From positions 1 through 29,507 of IMG/VR virus record IMGVR_UViG_3300020057_000120: a DNA stretch of 29,507 nt; one strand, given 5' to 3'. A program made the position numbers and the translations under genes. Of this stretch, positions 5,314-13,739 are shown one piece after another. Origin of the DNA: a virus. The notes beneath the pieces are model-generated. The model worked only from the letters and a program-made list of their open reading frames with translations. It did no database searches and was not told the DNA's origin. Positions within the stretch are counted from its first letter, which is position 1. Every line of letters starts with the position of its first letter.

Positions 5314-8025
5314 ATGAAAGTAAGTAACTCGATCAAAGCCTTTCTCGAAGCGAAGAGAGATCAACTGGTCCACCCGGACTTGTTGGACTTCTTCCTCGCG
5401 AACTTCCCCGGCCTGGAAACCCAGGTGATGGTTGCGGCGGGTAAGGGCCAGCCAGTGCAGGGACGCCGTTCGACATACACGGACGGCCTGAATGAGTGGT
5501 GGCAGATTCGTATCCCCAAGCAGGCGGACAGTGATCCGTTCTGGGGCGAATACGATTTGAAGTGGCCACTTGAGCTTCACTGTGTATCGATCGGCTCTAC
5601 TGGCTGGCATTGGCAGAATCGACGTTCACTCTATGTGGGCTTCGATTTCGATGCCATCGCGGGTCACGCTGAGGGCGTCGGTATCAAAGACGAGAAGCTC
5701 GCCGAAGTCCGCGATGCCGCGTGTGCGTTGCCGTGGGTTCGGGTACGCCGGTCAACAAGCGGCTCGGGTATCCATCTCTATGTGTTCTTCGACAAAGGCG
5801 GTGTCGCCACGGAGAATCACACGGAGCACGCCGCCCTTGCCCGATACATACTCGGGTTGATGTCGGCTGAGGTCGGGTTCAACTTTGCCTCACAGATCGA
5901 TGCGTGCGGCGGCAATATGTGGTGCTGGGCGAAGAAGACCAGCCTTGAGAATCGCGGCTTCGAGAATATCAAGACCGACGAATTCCAATTCTTCCCGGCC
6001 GACAAAGTGCCCGACAGCTGGCGGGACCATATCGATGTCATCACCCGAAAGCGGGCGAAGACACGGGTGGGCAACGTCGAGCCGGGCAACATCGACATCT
6101 TCGAGGCTCTCACCAGCGCTCACCGCGTAGTGCCGTTGGAAGAGGCCCACAAGAACCAAATGGACGAGATTGAGCAGGCGGGGTTCGCGGTGCAGTGGGT
6201 GAGCGATCACCACATGCTGCAAACGCATACCCGTGGCTTCGCCTATCTCATGGAGAACCACAAGGAAGAAATGGGTCTGCAAGGCGGCTTTGAAACAAAC
6301 TCCAAGGGTGCCAACCCTGGTGAGGCCAACTGTTTTGCGTTCCCAGGTGACGGCGGTAGCTGGAAGATTTACCGTTTCTCGCCCGGCATCTCGGAAGCCA
6401 GGACGTGGGAACAAGACGGCCAGGGGTACACCACCTGCTGGTTCAATCGCAAGCCCAATCTAAAGGCAGCCGCGCGGGCCACGGGTGGTCGCGACTTGAA
6501 AAGCGGTGGCTATGAATTCGACAGTCTTGAGAAAGCGGCCAAGGTCGCTGAGGCTCTCGGCCAAACAATCCAGGTCGAAGATCAACTCAAGCACCGCAAG
6601 GCTGTCGTAAGTAAAAGCAAAGATGGCCGCTTGACCATCGAAGTCGCGAAGGAAGCCGGCGACGTTCAGATGGGGGATTGGAACAACAGTGACAAGAAGA
6701 ATGCCTGGACCCAGGTGTTCGACATTCCGACTGAGCCCTTGCAAGAAGAAATCACGAGCTACGATGATAAGATTCGTTGTCTCACAACACCCGACACTCA
6801 GCCGGCCGGCTGGGCCACACGAAGCAAGCGGGGCGAGTGGTTACGCAAGACGGCTTCCAGCGTGAAGATGATCTTGCAACGCCACGGCAACGCAAAGCCC
6901 GACGCCGAGATTCTGATGGGCGCGGCCGAAGACGACCCGTGGAAGCTGGTGGCCGAGCCGTTCAAGCCCGAGTACCCCGGCGACCGACAGTGGAATCTCA
7001 ATGCCCCGCAACTGGTGTATGCTCCGGTGCCTCGTGGCGTGGAGTACGAGCACCCGACTTGGGACTTGATGCTGAGTCACTTGGGCAAAGACTTAGACCC
7101 GTACCTCCGCGAGTTGGAGTGGGCGCAGAAGTGCAACATTCTGACGGGCGGCGATTATTTGACGGCATGGTACGCTGCGATCATTCGCGACCCGCTGCTG
7201 CGGCTGCCCTACCTATTCTTCTTTGGTGACGAGAACAACGGCAAGAGTTCGTACTGGGAAGCGTTCCAGCTTCTTGTCACAGGCGGCGTCGTCAAGGCTG
7301 ATCGCTCGCTGACAAGTCAGAACGACTTCAACGGCGAGTTGGTCGGGGCGATCATGTGCGTTGTGGAAGAGAAGAACATCTCCAAGGCAGACGGCGCAGC
7401 GGCGAAGATCAAGGATGCTGTGACGACACTCACGCTGTCTATTCGCAGGATGCGGCAGGACACTTACCAGATCGTGAACATGACGCACTGGTGTCAGTTT
7501 GCGAACAATCAAGACGCCTTGATGGTGCCGCCCGGATCAACTCGCATCACCGTGATCTACGTCACCAATTTCGCGAAGGAAATCCCGAAGGATGAATTGC
7601 ACGCGCGCCTCAAGGCCGAAGCCCCTGCGTTCATGCGGACACTGATTGACTTCCAACTACCGCCCGTCACTGGTCGGCTCGCGTTGCCCATCGTCGAAAC
7701 TCGCCACAAGGAACGCTCGGAAGAATTGAGCCGCTCGTTGCTTGAAACTTTCGTCCGCGAGGAAACGCATTTTGTTGTTGGCGAGAAGTCGGTCACATTC
7801 GCCGAGTTCTTTCAGAAGTTTAACGAGTGGTTGCCAGAAGACGAACGCTACCTTTGGACAAAGCATCGGGTTAGTAAAAGTCTGCCTATGAACCACCCCA
7901 GCGGTAAGGCGGGCGGCGGCGGTAAGCTTCACATCGGCAACCTTAGCTGGGAGGCGAAAGCGCCCGAGGCTGGTGCCCAGCTTCTGATCGTGAAAGAAAG
8001 GAAGCTCGTACCCGAGAATGGCTAA
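5314..8025 (+). CDS. Primase-helicase: AEP primase domain fused to SF3 helicase
   Basis: A 903-residue replication protein that should prime and unwind phage DNA. The N-terminal half shows archaeo-eukaryotic primase motifs: VGFDFDAI with the metal-binding DxD (D111, D113), and SGSGIHLYVFFD (about 149-160) with the sGxGxH nucleotide-binding signature. The C-terminal half is an SF3 AAA+ helicase: Walker A GDENNGKS (638-645), Walker B ending in VVEEKN (E685-E686) and motif C WCQFANNQ (N731/N732). PPGSTRITVIYVTNF just beyond is where the SF3 arginine finger would sit. The frame is open back to a GTG at 5257, but that codon falls inside the 39-bp regulatory element; the ATG at 5314 has AGG 7 bases upstream. 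Size and architecture match AEP-SF3 replicases of phages and plasmids. First gene of the overlapped plus-strand operon. Confidence 0.95.
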   Translation: MKVSNSIKAFLEAKRDQLVHPDLLDFFLANFPGLETQVMVAAGKGQPVQGRRSTYTDGLNEWWQIRIPKQADSDPFWGEYDLKWPLELHCVSIGSTGWHWQNRRSLYVGFDFDAIAGHAEGVGIKDEKLAEVRDAACALPWVRVRRSTSGSGIHLYVFFDKGGVATENHTEHAALARYILGLMSAEVGFNFASQIDACGGNMWCWAKKTSLENRGFENIKTDEFQFFPADKVPDSWRDHIDVITRKRAKTRVGNVEPGNIDIFEALTSAHRVVPLEEAHKNQMDEIEQAGFAVQWVSDHHMLQTHTRGFAYLMENHKEEMGLQGGFETNSKGANPGEANCFAFPGDGGSWKIYRFSPGISEARTWEQDGQGYTTCWFNRKPNLKAAARATGGRDLKSGGYEFDSLEKAAKVAEALGQTIQVEDQLKHRKAVVSKSKDGRLTIEVAKEAGDVQMGDWNNSDKKNAWTQVFDIPTEPLQEEITSYDDKIRCLTTPDTQPAGWATRSKRGEWLRKTASSVKMILQRHGNAKPDAEILMGAAEDDPWKLVAEPFKPEYPGDRQWNLNAPQLVYAPVPRGVEYEHPTWDLMLSHLGKDLDPYLRELEWAQKCNILTGGDYLTAWYAAIIRDPLLRLPYLFFFGDENNGKSSYWEAFQLLVTGGVVKADRSLTSQNDFNGELVGAIMCVVEEKNISKADGAAAKIKDAVTTLTLSIRRMRQDTYQIVNMTHWCQFANNQDALMVPPGSTRITVIYVTNFAKEIPKDELHARLKAEAPAFMRTLIDFQLPPVTGRLALPIVETRHKERSEELSRSLLETFVREETHFVVGEKSVTFAEFFQKFNEWLPEDERYLWTKHRVSKSLPMNHPSGKAGGGGKLHIGNLSWEAKAPEAGAQLLIVKERKLVPENG

Positions 8026-8263
8026 ACATATCCCACTGAACGGACCAGCAATACTACTCGTGACACCCATAACGCTGACCATGCTTCAAACCTGCGTGGG
8101 TGGCTTTATCAAATTCATCGAACTGCCCACGGGTGACTACATGGTCGTCAACGAGGCTAGCGAACAACTTGCCCCTTTCAACTCGTCTGCGTCATCGCTC
8201 GCCGGCAAGGCCGGCCCCATCTACGGTGACGCCGTGCTTTGTGAACCATCGGAGCTTGCATGA
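8018..8263 (+). CDS. Small DUF3846-like protein
   Basis: An 81-residue protein overlapping the primase stop by 8 bases and the kinase start by 4 (ATGA). The central part, LQTCVGGFIKFIELPTGDYM then VVNEASEQLAPFNSSASSL, followed by a closing PIYGDAVL block, matches the layout I recall for DUF3846: VGG, a hydrophobic strand, VNEE, a short N-containing loop, then G-D-V. DUF3846 is widespread in phages and plasmids as a single small domain of unknown function, often in replication operons. No signal peptide or membrane segment of full length. Domain assignment is by eye. Confidence 0.8.
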   Translation: MAKHIPLNGPAILLVTPITLTMLQTCVGGFIKFIELPTGDYMVVNEASEQLAPFNSSASSLAGKAGPIYGDAVLCEPSELA

Positions 8264-9060
8264 AAATCTTTGGCCTTGGACACTACTCCCGTACAGGAAA
8301 GGATACCTTTGGCAATTCCCTCGTGGCCTCCCTCGGCGAATACAAGCCATCGTTGCGTGCCGCGAAGAAGTCATTCGCTTGGAAGCTCAAGCAGATCGCA
8401 TTCGAGCTTTACGCTTGGGACGGTCTGCGGGAGCCCGAGTTCTACGAGACACTCGAAGGCGCGAAGTTCCGCGACATCCCCCTGCCGACCATCGGAAAAA
8501 CGCCCGTGCAAATCTGGGTGGACCTCGGCACGCCGGCTGTCCGGGAGAACGTCTACGAGAACACCTGGATCGATTACCTGTTGAAGTCGAAGAACGATCT
8601 CGACGTGCTTATCATCCCGGACGTTCGCTTCGCGAACGAGATTGCCGCGATCCGCGAGCTTGGCGGCACGCTGATTAAAGTCGTGCGGCCGGGCTATGGT
8701 CCCCGCAAGACGGTCGCCGATCGTGCGCTGGTTGGCTACAAGGGTTGGGACTATGTGATCGGTGAGTCGGGCGACATCAACGACCTGCGCCGCTGGGCGT
8801 CCCGCTTCGCTCACAGCATCATCACCAGTACGCCCCTCTGGCAAACCGAAGCTTCCAGAGAAGCCGCCTACCGGGTCGAAGTCGTTGAACCGTGGACGCC
8901 GCCGCTAGCCGACAAGGGGACGCTCAAGCTGGACCGGGCCACGGCCACGGTGCTTATGGGCATCCTTGACCGGGTGGAATCCGGCGACACGGTTGCCGAC
9001 ACGGTTGCCGACACGGTTTACGAGCAGCTTGAACAAGCCTTTCCGCAACAGGCCACATGA
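8260..9060 (+). CDS. Deoxynucleoside monophosphate kinase
   Basis: A 266-residue P-loop kinase expected to phosphorylate dNMPs to dNDPs for phage DNA synthesis. The N-terminus MKIFGLGHYSRTGKDT gives the GLGHxxRxGKDT loop typical of phage dNMP kinases (G7-T16). IIPDVRFANEIAAIRELGG (about 127-145) matches the family's D-x-R-F-xNE segment that lines the substrate site, and VVRPG follows as the next strand. The central region includes the Gln-Trp-type acceptor-site helices (TPVQIWVDLGTPAVREN). The C-terminal 40 residues are an extension with a DTVADTVADTV repeat (about 243-253), encoded by three 12-bp tandem units. It overlaps both neighbours by ATGA. Confident call. Confidence 0.92.
   Translation: MKIFGLGHYSRTGKDTFGNSLVASLGEYKPSLRAAKKSFAWKLKQIAFELYAWDGLREPEFYETLEGAKFRDIPLPTIGKTPVQIWVDLGTPAVRENVYENTWIDYLLKSKNDLDVLIIPDVRFANEIAAIRELGGTLIKVVRPGYGPRKTVADRALVGYKGWDYVIGESGDINDLRRWASRFAHSIITSTPLWQTEASREAAYRVEVVEPWTPPLADKGTLKLDRATATVLMGILDRVESGDTVADTVADTVYEQLEQAFPQQAT
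8985..9020. repeat. Three 12-bp tandem repeats inside the dNMP kinase gene
   Basis: Three head-to-tail units of CGACACGGTTGC; the last differs at its two final bases. They encode the DTVA repeat near the kinase C-terminus, outside the catalytic core, and look like recent slippage duplication. Confidence 0.9.
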
Positions 9061-9272
9061 ACAACGCAGCATCCTCATTATTCGCAGGTGCGGTGGTGGA
9101 CTTCATGCTTCACCTGATGAACCGCCCAGACCCGATGATCTGCGGGGCCAACTATCCTCGCGACAAGATCGTCGCGGAGTTCGAGATCTGGGCCAAGAGA
9201 CGCAAGCTCAACACGACGTACCTCAACATAGCTGACTGGACATCCCTCTGTGATGAGGGCCGACTGCAATGA
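9057..9272 (+). CDS. Small hypothetical protein
   Basis: A 71-residue protein locked between the kinase and exonuclease genes by ATGA overlaps at both ends, which is the main evidence that it is expressed. It begins with a small-residue/hydrophobic helix (MNNAASSLFAGAVVDFML), followed by NYPRDKIVAEFEIWAKRRKLN, which looks like a basic helical segment, and ends TSLCDEGRL. The layout (loop, helix, basic helix) could be a small winged-helix or helix-turn-helix nucleic-acid binder, but no family is recognised. Confidence 0.75.
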   Translation: MNNAASSLFAGAVVDFMLHLMNRPDPMICGANYPRDKIVAEFEIWAKRRKLNTTYLNIADWTSLCDEGRLQ

Positions 9273-9889
9273 CACGTACCTTCTCCGCCATGCCTCACCT
9301 GAACGGGAACCTGATGGTCGCCGTGGACGTGGAAACCACCGGTTCCCGGCCGGGGTTCCACGAGATCGTCCAGATTGCCGTGGTGCCTCTGAACTCGGAC
9401 ATCCGGCCCCTGGAAGGGGTCAGGCCCTTCTACACGAACGTCAGGCCGCTCTACCCGGAAAGGGCCGAGAAGAGAGCCTTGGGCATCCACGGGCTCAACC
9501 TGGACGATCTGGTGGCCCGTGCGGCGGACCCAGATCAGGTGGCCGAAATGCTGGTCAACTGGTTCGAGCGGCTGGACATGCCGATGGAGCGGAATCTAGT
9601 TCCGCTGGCCCACAACTGGGCATTCGAGAGCAGCTTCTTGAAAGCATGGCTCGGGGTGCCTCTGGCCGACAAGGTTTTCCATAGCCACGCACGCGACGGA
9701 ATGCTGACTGCGCTGCACATGAACGACAAGGCCGTCTTCAAAGGCGAGAAGGCCCCATTCAATCACGTTGGCCTCACGAAACTGTGTAAATACTTCGGCG
9801 TGGTCAACAGCAAAGAACACGATGCGTTTGCCGACTGTATTGCCGAAGCCGAAGTCTACCGCTGCCTTGTAATGATGGACATGATATGA
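9269..9889 (+). CDS. DnaQ-like 3'-5' exonuclease (DEDDh type)
   Basis: A 206-residue RNase H-fold exonuclease. Exo I is VAVDVETTG with D20 and E22; Exo II is LAHNWAFESSFL (113-124); Exo III is EHDAFADCIAEAEVY with H184 and D189. The histidine five residues before the aspartate marks the DEDDh subgroup, as in DNA polymerase III epsilon. The second-motif aspartate of the usual HNxxFD is glutamate here (E120), a conservative but notable change at a metal ligand. The likely role is proofreading or end trimming during phage replication. No polymerase is visible in this window, so it may work with a host or distant phage polymerase. Overlaps neighbours by ATGA on both sides. Confidence 0.9.
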   Translation: MTRTFSAMPHLNGNLMVAVDVETTGSRPGFHEIVQIAVVPLNSDIRPLEGVRPFYTNVRPLYPERAEKRALGIHGLNLDDLVARAADPDQVAEMLVNWFERLDMPMERNLVPLAHNWAFESSFLKAWLGVPLADKVFHSHARDGMLTALHMNDKAVFKGEKAPFNHVGLTKLCKYFGVVNSKEHDAFADCIAEAEVYRCLVMMDMI

Positions 9890-10329
9890 GCCCAGATTGT
9901 GACCCCTGCCCGGATGTGGGCAACTACAACGAAGTCATGCGGGGCAACGACCACTTAAAGTTCACGCTCCCCGTTGTGTACTTCCACCCACCGCAAGTCG
10001 GCAACGTGTTCAAGGCTCTCGATCTCACGCTGCTCCGTTACGAGGGCCGCGAGTTCGAGCGGCCAACGATCAACGACGACGGCAGCATTGAGTACCAGCG
10101 TCAAGACGGGGCGATCCCGGACGAGATCGACGGCTTCCAGAGAGACCCAGAGAACGCCTTCCGATTCGTGCCCATGTGGGAGTCCTGCAAGCTGCGGGCG
10201 CTCGGCACACGCGCGAAGGAAAACGGCTGCATCGATATTGCCGCCGCCTGCAACAACCCAGAAGCAAAACAGTTCGGTCGTCCAGTGAAGTGCGTCGAGT
10301 GTCAGGTATGCCCGGTCCGCAAACAATAA
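9886..10329 (+). CDS. Hypothetical protein with cysteine-rich ends
   Basis: A 147-residue protein, last gene of the overlapped replication operon (ATGA overlap with the exonuclease; terminator 3 bases after its stop). Cysteines cluster at both ends: CDPCPD near residues 5-10, and C-terminal CNN and CVECQVCPVRKQ, suggesting a metal-binding site such as a zinc finger or iron-sulfur ligand set. The middle includes KFTLPVVYFHPPQVGNVFKALDLTLL and an acidic loop. No signal peptide or membrane helix. I do not recognise a family. Confidence 0.8.
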   Translation: MSPDCDPCPDVGNYNEVMRGNDHLKFTLPVVYFHPPQVGNVFKALDLTLLRYEGREFERPTINDDGSIEYQRQDGAIPDEIDGFQRDPENAFRFVPMWESCKLRALGTRAKENGCIDIAAACNNPEAKQFGRPVKCVECQVCPVRKQ

Positions 10330-10331
10330 AA

Positions 10332-10355
10332 GCCCAGGTGTATGAACACCTGGGC
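10332..10355 (+). terminator. Strong intrinsic terminator after the replication operon
   Basis: Perfect 10-bp stem (10332-10341 with 10346-10355) and a 4-base loop, starting 3 bases after the stop at 10329 and followed by CTTT. A run of A before the left arm gives a T tract on the minus strand, so it may also stop read-through coming leftwards from the late block. Confidence 0.85.
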
Positions 10356-10374
10356 CTTTGGAAAGGTTCGATAG

Positions 10375-10944
10375 ATGGCAGTTAAGAAAGAGAACATCGA
10401 CCGCTTCTTTGACTATGACGTGATGCTGGATAGCCGCATCGTTATGATTGCCGACTCGTCTGACGAAGGCGTGGACAATCTCATGGCGAACCGCTTTATC
10501 AAAGCGATCACCATCCTCGAACAGTCGAACACCAACCCGATCCGCGTCATCCTCAAGAGCCTCGGTGGCTGCATCTATAACGGTGCTGCCATGTACGACG
10601 CCATCTCAAACTCCCCTTGCCACGTCTCGATGGAAGTGTATGGGGCCGCGATGTCGATGGGTGCCGAGTTACTACAGTCCGCCGACGAACGCATCATGCA
10701 GCCCAGCGCTTTGCTGATGCTGCATGATGGAACATTCGGGGCGGACGGTGCACCACGCACCTTTGAGAATTGGGCCGCAGTATCTAAGAAGCTGCGGCAG
10801 AGGATGTACGCGATCTTCGCTAAGCGAAGCGGCAAGACCGTCAAGTTTTGGGAGAAGATGTGTGCGAGCGATTTCATCCTGGATGCTGAGGGAGCCCTCA
10901 AGCACGGATTGATCGATCGCATTGCGCAACCGCCAGCAGGTTAG
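10375..10944 (+). CDS. ClpP-like serine protease (S14 family)
   Basis: A 189-residue ClpP-fold protease. The triad aligns as Ser94 in YGAAMSMGAELL, His117 in LMLHDG and Asp166 in ASDFILDAEGALKHGLID, the positions of the ClpP Ser-His-Asp. SLGGCIYNGAAMYDAI (62-77) is the oxyanion/NSPGG-equivalent block. AAAGG lies 8 bases before the ATG. In many phages such proteins are prohead proteases, but this one is at the end of the replication strand, next to tail genes and far from the capsid gene (25602-27017), and the capsid/scaffold pair is of a P22-like type that need not be cleaved. It may instead process a tail protein or act on host targets. Its stop overlaps that of the convergent tail-hub gene. 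Confidence 0.92.
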   Translation: MAVKKENIDRFFDYDVMLDSRIVMIADSSDEGVDNLMANRFIKAITILEQSNTNPIRVILKSLGGCIYNGAAMYDAISNSPCHVSMEVYGAAMSMGAELLQSADERIMQPSALLMLHDGTFGADGAPRTFENWAAVSKKLRQRMYAIFAKRSGKTVKFWEKMCASDFILDAEGALKHGLIDRIAQPPAG

Positions 10945-13739
10945 AGTGTGGACGACCCACCGCCCTCCCCATCTTCCGTCTCTTTCAAGAACGCCGAACC
11001 TGCGAGGAAACGCTTCTTGTCGGTATCCCACGCGAAGTGGAATATCGCATTGCGATCCGAAATGTCTGGATCGTAGAATCGCTGCGTCTTGATGTTGATA
11101 GCACCGCTCGCTGACTTGATCTCCGCAATTTGCGGAATGAATGGCGCTTGCTGATAGTTCAACTTGAGATTGGGATTCGGGTTCTTAGAACCATTCACCG
11201 TGCCGAACACAGTTGTCCCGAAGATGGACTGCGGGAAGAACAGGTCGTCTTTGAGGAAGTTGGAACCGCCGCCCGACCCATTCAGGTAGAGCACGTTCGG
11301 ACCGCCGACGAACACATTACCCGTACCTGTCAAGCTAATCAGCTTCCAGTACACGGTGTTGTTCGGCAGGTTGCCAGTCGTTCGCTGGATGCAGCAGTAG
11401 GACTCACCGTTGAGCAGCACGGCATCGTTCACAGCGTAGGCCGTGGCGTTGTCGTACTGGCCTCGGAACAGCAGGGACTTCCCGGCCACACCAATGACGC
11501 CAGTGTAGCCAATCGGCAACTGCTTGCTGGTTGGCTGAGCATCGTCGCCCACGAACTCCAATTCCTGGGCGGCTGGCCAGAACCACGGGTACTGTGTCAT
11601 CTCGCCCGCTCTTACGGGCACAAGACACTCGAAGTCAATTGTGTTGTCGGCCGAGTTGTAGTTGGCCTTCTCCACCATTGCTTTAATCGGACCCGACGCC
11701 ACATAGGCAGGGAGGTCCAGCAGCACCGTGTCGAACGTCTCAAGGTTCAGTTTCGTGAGATACGTTTTGAACCTGATTCGCTTCCATGTGTTTGCTTTGC
11801 GGATCATCCAGAACGTGGCACCATGAAGCACCACGTCGGGCTGGTTGAAAAGCGAGAAGTCGAAGTCGTCAGCCTTCGTACCGTACTTCGCGATGTTGTG
11901 ACGCAGGATCGTGTGCTCGGGAGTCTCGTCCGCCCACGACAGACGCCACTCAATAGTGAGCTTCGTCACGATGTCTTCGGTCGGCGTAAGCGCGACTTCG
12001 ACACTCTTGTTCGCGATGTCCGACACAGTGATCGTGTCGTCCGCGTCCGGCTCTTCGGCCAAATACTTGAGCTTGAACTCTCCGTTGTCGATCCACACAG
12101 CACAGCGGGCCGCGAAGGCAATCCGCTTAATCACGTCGATCGTGTTCTCGCGTTCAAGGAACGCAGTGTTCATGGGGAACTGTTCGAGCTTTGTTTCCAC
12201 GGCGTCGAACGTGGTCGTGTCATGCGTGAGGCTGGTCCATCGTTGGATGATGTATTCCAGAATGTCCACGGTATTCGGGCCGATTGTAGACTCGAACGTG
12301 ACGAACACGTCATCCGACCAGCCTTGATCGACCAGGGTAGACAGCGGCCGGTTCATCACGACTTCCACCGCCGTTACCGGCCCGTAGTTCGTGGTGCGAA
12401 CTGTGTACTGATCGGGCGGCACGTTAATGAGCCGCTTGTCACCGTCGAGCGTCTTCCACGCCTTCACGGCTAGGACGGTGCCCGGAGTAATGCTTACGAT
12501 GTAAGTGATAGGCTCGTCGGAGTCCATCACCACACGCGAACCAGCATCGGCCCAAAAGTGCTGGGCGATCTGATCGGGCTGCGTGCTGTTCTGCGAATCA
12601 GTGCAAACGAAGAAGCCGGTGCTCTCGACGGTTGTTCCGTCCGGCATGTCGATCGATTCATGGAAATTGTTGTTGCCTGTGGATGGTTGCTGGTTGCAGG
12701 CGTCAGACGCTATGGCCCCGACGATACCCTCTACTTTGTCATCATTGTCCACATGCTTACGACTGCTGATGTGGAAGCCATCGGCCCTCGCAATTCCAGT
12801 GAACAAGCCACCGTTGATGTTCAGGCGGATCGTGGTGTTCTGCGGAAAGTCTTCTAGGCCAAGGATGGGCAGTGGGTTGGACCCAAGCCCAGTGTCGTTG
12901 GCGTTGTCGAGCACGTTCTGCCGCTGTTGCAAGGCACATCCTTGCTGCAACTGATAGCTGAACACGGCGGTCGACGATTGTGCACGCATGTCATTGGCTT
13001 GTGCTTGCATCTCGTCGGCGCGCTTGCTGTCTTTCGCCGCCCGCCACGCAACACCAGCAATATCCAGAAGCGAGATTCGGATCGAGGCCAAGCCTAACTG
13101 CTGACCCAGGCCGCAATTCGATTGCCCAAGATCAGCGCCCTTCTGCTCAGCCGCGCCAGACACAATACCAACGCCCGCCAACGTCGTTCCCGACACGGCG
13201 GGCTTTACTTGTAGGGCCGGTACGTCAAGCGCCTTGCCAAAGATCACCGGCCAGGGTTTGCCGATCAGCGCTTTGGGAATGAAGTCGAAGTCACCTTCCT
13301 CGGCCGAGAAGCCGAACTCGTTGTCTTCTAACTGAGCTTCGACTTGGACCGAGACGGTGCGGTCGCCTTCCGACCAGATGATGGGGCTCTTGAGCTTTCC
13401 TTGGAACAAGAGGAACTTGTCGGAGAGGTCCAACCCGTCGAAGAACTGGTATACAGAAACGGGGCGTTGCTGGACATCATTTGTGTCGAGAATGGCTTTG
13501 ATAGTTCCGTCTGTGTCATCGAGCGTCACCGCGATCTGTTGGGAGTTGCTGGAATCAATGTTGATGATATTGTCGAACTCACCAACCTCAAGGATGCGAC
13601 CTTTGATGCTGCCGATGGTACGGTCAGCATACGAGATAGGATGACCGTTGCCAGCCCAGTCGATCTCGATAATGAAAATAGGCTCGACGCCTTTCTTCTG
13701 CGCGAGCTTCGTCAAAGCGTCTACCGAAATGCTTCTCAT
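10941..13739 (-). CDS. Large tail hub / baseplate protein with CBM5/12-like module
   Basis: A 932-residue structural protein, last gene of the late block. The N-terminus (MRSISVDALTKLAQKKGVEPIFIIEIDWAG) and residues to about 180, with repeated beta strands and IAVTLDDTDGTIKAILDT, resemble tail hub proteins of siphoviruses (gp27/Tal-like domains). Residues about 210-270 form an Ala/Gln-rich helical stretch. The middle (about 480-700) is mixed alpha/beta with YIIQRWTSL, as in tail-tip hubs. Residues about 758-800 (FRGQYDNATAYAVNDAVLLN through YCCIQRTTGNLPNNTVYW) match a CBM5/12-type carbohydrate-binding module, which suggests binding to surface glycans. It starts within the stop of the upstream gene (4-base overlap). 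Hub role inferred from position after the distal-tail-like genes, size and N-terminal style. Confidence 0.85.
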   Translation of the reverse strand: MRSISVDALTKLAQKKGVEPIFIIEIDWAGNGHPISYADRTIGSIKGRILEVGEFDNIINIDSSNSQQIAVTLDDTDGTIKAILDTNDVQQRPVSVYQFFDGLDLSDKFLLFQGKLKSPIIWSEGDRTVSVQVEAQLEDNEFGFSAEEGDFDFIPKALIGKPWPVIFGKALDVPALQVKPAVSGTTLAGVGIVSGAAEQKGADLGQSNCGLGQQLGLASIRISLLDIAGVAWRAAKDSKRADEMQAQANDMRAQSSTAVFSYQLQQGCALQQRQNVLDNANDTGLGSNPLPILGLEDFPQNTTIRLNINGGLFTGIARADGFHISSRKHVDNDDKVEGIVGAIASDACNQQPSTGNNNFHESIDMPDGTTVESTGFFVCTDSQNSTQPDQIAQHFWADAGSRVVMDSDEPITYIVSITPGTVLAVKAWKTLDGDKRLINVPPDQYTVRTTNYGPVTAVEVVMNRPLSTLVDQGWSDDVFVTFESTIGPNTVDILEYIIQRWTSLTHDTTTFDAVETKLEQFPMNTAFLERENTIDVIKRIAFAARCAVWIDNGEFKLKYLAEEPDADDTITVSDIANKSVEVALTPTEDIVTKLTIEWRLSWADETPEHTILRHNIAKYGTKADDFDFSLFNQPDVVLHGATFWMIRKANTWKRIRFKTYLTKLNLETFDTVLLDLPAYVASGPIKAMVEKANYNSADNTIDFECLVPVRAGEMTQYPWFWPAAQELEFVGDDAQPTSKQLPIGYTGVIGVAGKSLLFRGQYDNATAYAVNDAVLLNGESYCCIQRTTGNLPNNTVYWKLISLTGTGNVFVGGPNVLYLNGSGGGSNFLKDDLFFPQSIFGTTVFGTVNGSKNPNPNLKLNYQQAPFIPQIAEIKSASGAINIKTQRFYDPDISDRNAIFHFAWDTDKKRFLAGSAFLKETEDGEGGGSSTL

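Noticed and set aside
11130-12473. A 447-codon plus-strand frame antisense to the tail hub
   Set aside because: Composition rich in Arg, His, Val and Leu without motifs; complements a convincing structural gene.
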